In this document: piece after piece, positions 5,589 to 7,296 of the stretch
How positions within the stretch are numbered: the stretch's first letter is position 1
How the letters are laid out: every line of letters begins with the position of its first letter
Source: Candidatus Cloacimonadota bacterium
GTDB taxonomy: Bacteria > Cloacimonadota > Cloacimonadia > Cloacimonadales > TCS61
Assembly: GCA_018654125.1 (NCBI GenBank)
Contig: JABIME010000199.1
Span: forward strand, 1 to 7,296
DNA length: 7,296 nucleotides
Direction of reading: 5' to 3'
Translations under genes and position numbers: made by a program
Notes under the pieces: generated by a model
What the model saw: the letters and a program-made list of their open reading frames with translations, nothing else
What the model was told of the DNA's origin: nothing
The model's database searches: none

Positions 5589-7296
5589 ATGAGTGGTAAT
5601 CGTATTAAAGAACATCCGATCCTGCCAATAGTGGAGAGGAAGGAAGTTAACTTTTATTGGAATGGCAATAAGCTTGCTGCACAAAAGGGTGAAGTGATAT
5701 CCTCAGCGCTATTTGCAAATGGAATAAAGATCTTTGGACATCATCATAAAGATGGTAGTGCTCAGGGCATATTCTGTGCTAATGGCCAGTGTGCTAAATG
5801 TTCTGTTATTGTTGATGGTGTTCCAATGAAATCTTGTATGACAATTATTAAACCAGAAATGAAAGTTGAAAGCGTGGAGGGATTACCAAAACTTCCCCAA
5901 TCAGACAAACATAAAATCAGTGATATTGAGGAATTAGAATATGACGTTCTTATCATTGGTGGAGGGCCTGCAGGGCTTTCTGCAGCGATACAACTTGGTG
6001 AGCATAAAATAAAATCGCTTATCGTTGATGATAAAATTGAAACCGGTGGAAAACTGGTCCTTCAAACGCATAAATTTTTTGGTTCTGTAGAAGATTCTTT
6101 TGCAGGAACAAGAGGCAACGATATTGGAAAAATGCTGACTCAAAAAGTTAATGAAAATAGCAATATCGATGTATGGACAAATAGCATCGCACTTTATGTT
6201 TATAAAGACAAAAAGGTTGGAATATTAAATGACGATGTTTACAAATTAATAAAGCCTAAAATTATTCTAAATGCAGCTGGCGCAAGAGAAAAATTCTTAC
6301 GTTTTAAAGGGAATTCATTAGCTGGAATTTATGGAGCAGGAGCATTTCAAACTCTGGTAAATCGTGATCTTGTACGTCCAACTGAAAGACTTTTTATTGT
6401 TGGTGGTGGGAACGTAGGGCTTATAGCAGGTTATCATGCACTGCAAGCTGGAATTGAAGTTGTGGGTCTGGTAGAAGCCATGCCAAAATGTGGCGGATAC
6501 AAAGTTCATGCTGATAAACTTGCACGGCTTGGTGTTCCAATTTATACATCTCATTCTGTTCTTCAGGCAAATGGGAAAGAGACGATAGAATCGGTTACAA
6601 TAACTCAGATAGATAAAAAATTTAATCCGGTAAAGGGAACTGAAAAGACATATGAATGTGATACACTTCTTATTGCTGTGGGATTAGAGAGTGTAAATGA
6701 ATTTACAGATGAAGCTGAGACGGCTGGAATAAGAGTACTCTCTGCTGGTGATGCAAAAGAGATAGCAGAGGCATCTTCTGCTATGTTCAATGGAAAAATT
6801 GCAGGACTTAAAATTGCCAAAGAAATTGATTCGAGTGTTGAAGATATTCCGCAAAGTTGGTATGAAAAGGCAGAAATCTTAAAAAAGGAAGCAGGAAGCA
6901 TTTCTGAATATAAATTATCAAATAATGAAGAAGGAATTTTTCCTATCATTCATTGTTTACAAGAAATTCCATGTAATCCTTGCAGTACGGTTTGCCCTAC
7001 AAATTCAATATTTATGAAGGGTGATCCGATAATGGACCTACCGGTATATGAAGGAAAATGTATTGGCTGTGGAAAATGTGTAACTATCTGTCCGGGACTT
7101 GCGATCACACTTGTGGATTTTAGAAAAGATGCAGAATTCCCAACAGTTACACTTCCTTATGAAATTTCAAATCATGAGATAAATATCGGGGATAATATTA
7201 TTTGTGTAGATATCGATGGATTGGAACTCGATACATTCTCGGTAACTCAGGTTCTTGATGTAAAAGCAAATAATAGAACTCAACTTATTAAGCTAA
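5589..7296 (+). CDS. Multi-cluster FAD/NAD(P) oxidoreductase: 2Fe-2S domain + flavoprotein + two 4Fe-4S motifs (3' end beyond window)
   Basis: Soluble redox enzyme or subunit; 569 codons are present and no stop occurs before the right edge. Order of domains: a ferredoxin-like 2Fe-2S domain with Cys63, Cys68, Cys71 and Cys83 (C-x4-C-x2-C-x11-C, residues about 20-95); an FAD-binding Rossmann motif IIGGGPAGLSAA (122-133); an NAD(P)-type motif IVGGGNVGLIAG (270-281); SAGDA (385-389), the second FAD contact of the two-dinucleotide fold; then a ferredoxin-like segment with Cys456/462/465/469 (C-x5-C-x2-C-x3-CP) and Cys491/494/497/501 (C-x2-C-x2-C-x3-CP). A short beta-rich tail follows. The order resembles alpha subunits of sarcosine oxidase, HcnB and opine or proline dehydrogenase complexes, which feed electrons from a partner amine-oxidising subunit. 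The start ATG at 5589 has GGAG 6 nt upstream. It is divergent from the importer. Substrate and partner are unknown; the next gene to the right is the place to look. Confidence 0.9.
   Translation, partial: MSGNRIKEHPILPIVERKEVNFYWNGNKLAAQKGEVISSALFANGIKIFGHHHKDGSAQGIFCANGQCAKCSVIVDGVPMKSCMTIIKPEMKVESVEGLPKLPQSDKHKISDIEELEYDVLIIGGGPAGLSAAIQLGEHKIKSLIVDDKIETGGKLVLQTHKFFGSVEDSFAGTRGNDIGKMLTQKVNENSNIDVWTNSIALYVYKDKKVGILNDDVYKLIKPKIILNAAGAREKFLRFKGNSLAGIYGAGAFQTLVNRDLVRPTERLFIVGGGNVGLIAGYHALQAGIEVVGLVEAMPKCGGYKVHADKLARLGVPIYTSHSVLQANGKETIESVTITQIDKKFNPVKGTEKTYECDTLLIAVGLESVNEFTDEAETAGIRVLSAGDAKEIAEASSAMFNGKIAGLKIAKEIDSSVEDIPQSWYEKAEILKKEAGSISEYKLSNNEEGIFPIIHCLQEIPCNPCSTVCPTNSIFMKGDPIMDLPVYEGKCIGCGKCVTICPGLAITLVDFRKDAEFPTVTLPYEISNHEINIGDNIICVDIDGLELDTFSVTQVLDVKANNRTQLIKL

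Noticed and set aside
5442..5684. Minus-strand 80-codon open frame spanning the spacer and the start of the oxidoreductase gene
   Set aside because: It overlaps the ribosome site and first codons of a well-supported plus-strand gene, has no ribosome site of its own, and its composition is that of translated AT-rich non-coding DNA.
5762..6949. Several antisense open frames of 64-114 codons on the minus strand
   Set aside because: All lie inside the flavoenzyme gene, whose motifs are continuous on the plus strand. They resemble no family and are shadows of its codon use.
1..7296. CRISPR array, tRNA/rRNA, insertion sequence or phage genes
   Set aside because: No regularly spaced repeats, no cloverleaf or rRNA-like conserved stretches, and no transposase, integrase or phage-like open frames were seen on either strand.

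Overview
The window is AT-rich and gene-dense. It looks like part of a bacterial chromosome from a low-GC, probably anaerobic or fermentative organism: an iron-sulfur-rich flavoenzyme, AAA/GAA- and AGA-rich codon use, and a BMP-type lipoprotein transporter of the kind common in Firmicutes, Thermotogae and Spirochaetes. The phylum cannot be fixed from this sequence alone, and nothing in it points to a plasmid, phage or insertion sequence.

Minus strand, read right to left from 5234 to 1: a complete four-gene ABC importer of the BMP/PnrA-like (nucleoside/purine) class, followed by a nucleobase permease cut by the left edge. The order is binding lipoprotein (4152..5234), an intercistronic terminator hairpin (4101..4137), a double-domain ATPase (2479..4068), permease 1 (1428..2486), permease 2 (505..1428), then an NCS2 xanthine/urate-type permease (1..371, 5' part only). 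The ATPase and two permease genes overlap each other by 8 nt and 1 nt, so they are translationally coupled. The NCS2 gene has its own 133-nt leader containing a possible promoter, a 12-bp palindrome and a hairpin. The order and types match the Bacillus subtilis NupNOPQ guanosine importer, so the joint role inferred is salvage of exogenous purine nucleosides and bases.

Plus strand, 5589 to the right edge: a long open frame of 569 codons with no stop before the window ends. It encodes an N-terminal 2Fe-2S domain, an FAD/NAD(P) two-dinucleotide-fold oxidoreductase module, and a C-terminal segment with two 4Fe-4S motifs. It resembles the alpha subunits of sarcosine oxidase / HcnB / opine oxidase-type complexes, in an iron-sulfur-rich form. 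It is divergent from the importer across a 354-nt AT-rich spacer with candidate regulatory palindromes. Whether it acts on a purine-derived substrate is unknown; the window supplies only proximity.

The most interesting points are this multi-cluster flavoenzyme next to a purine-uptake operon, the asymmetric ATP sites of the ABC ATPase, the terminator placed after the binding-protein gene, and the unassigned leader and palindromes in front of both transport units.
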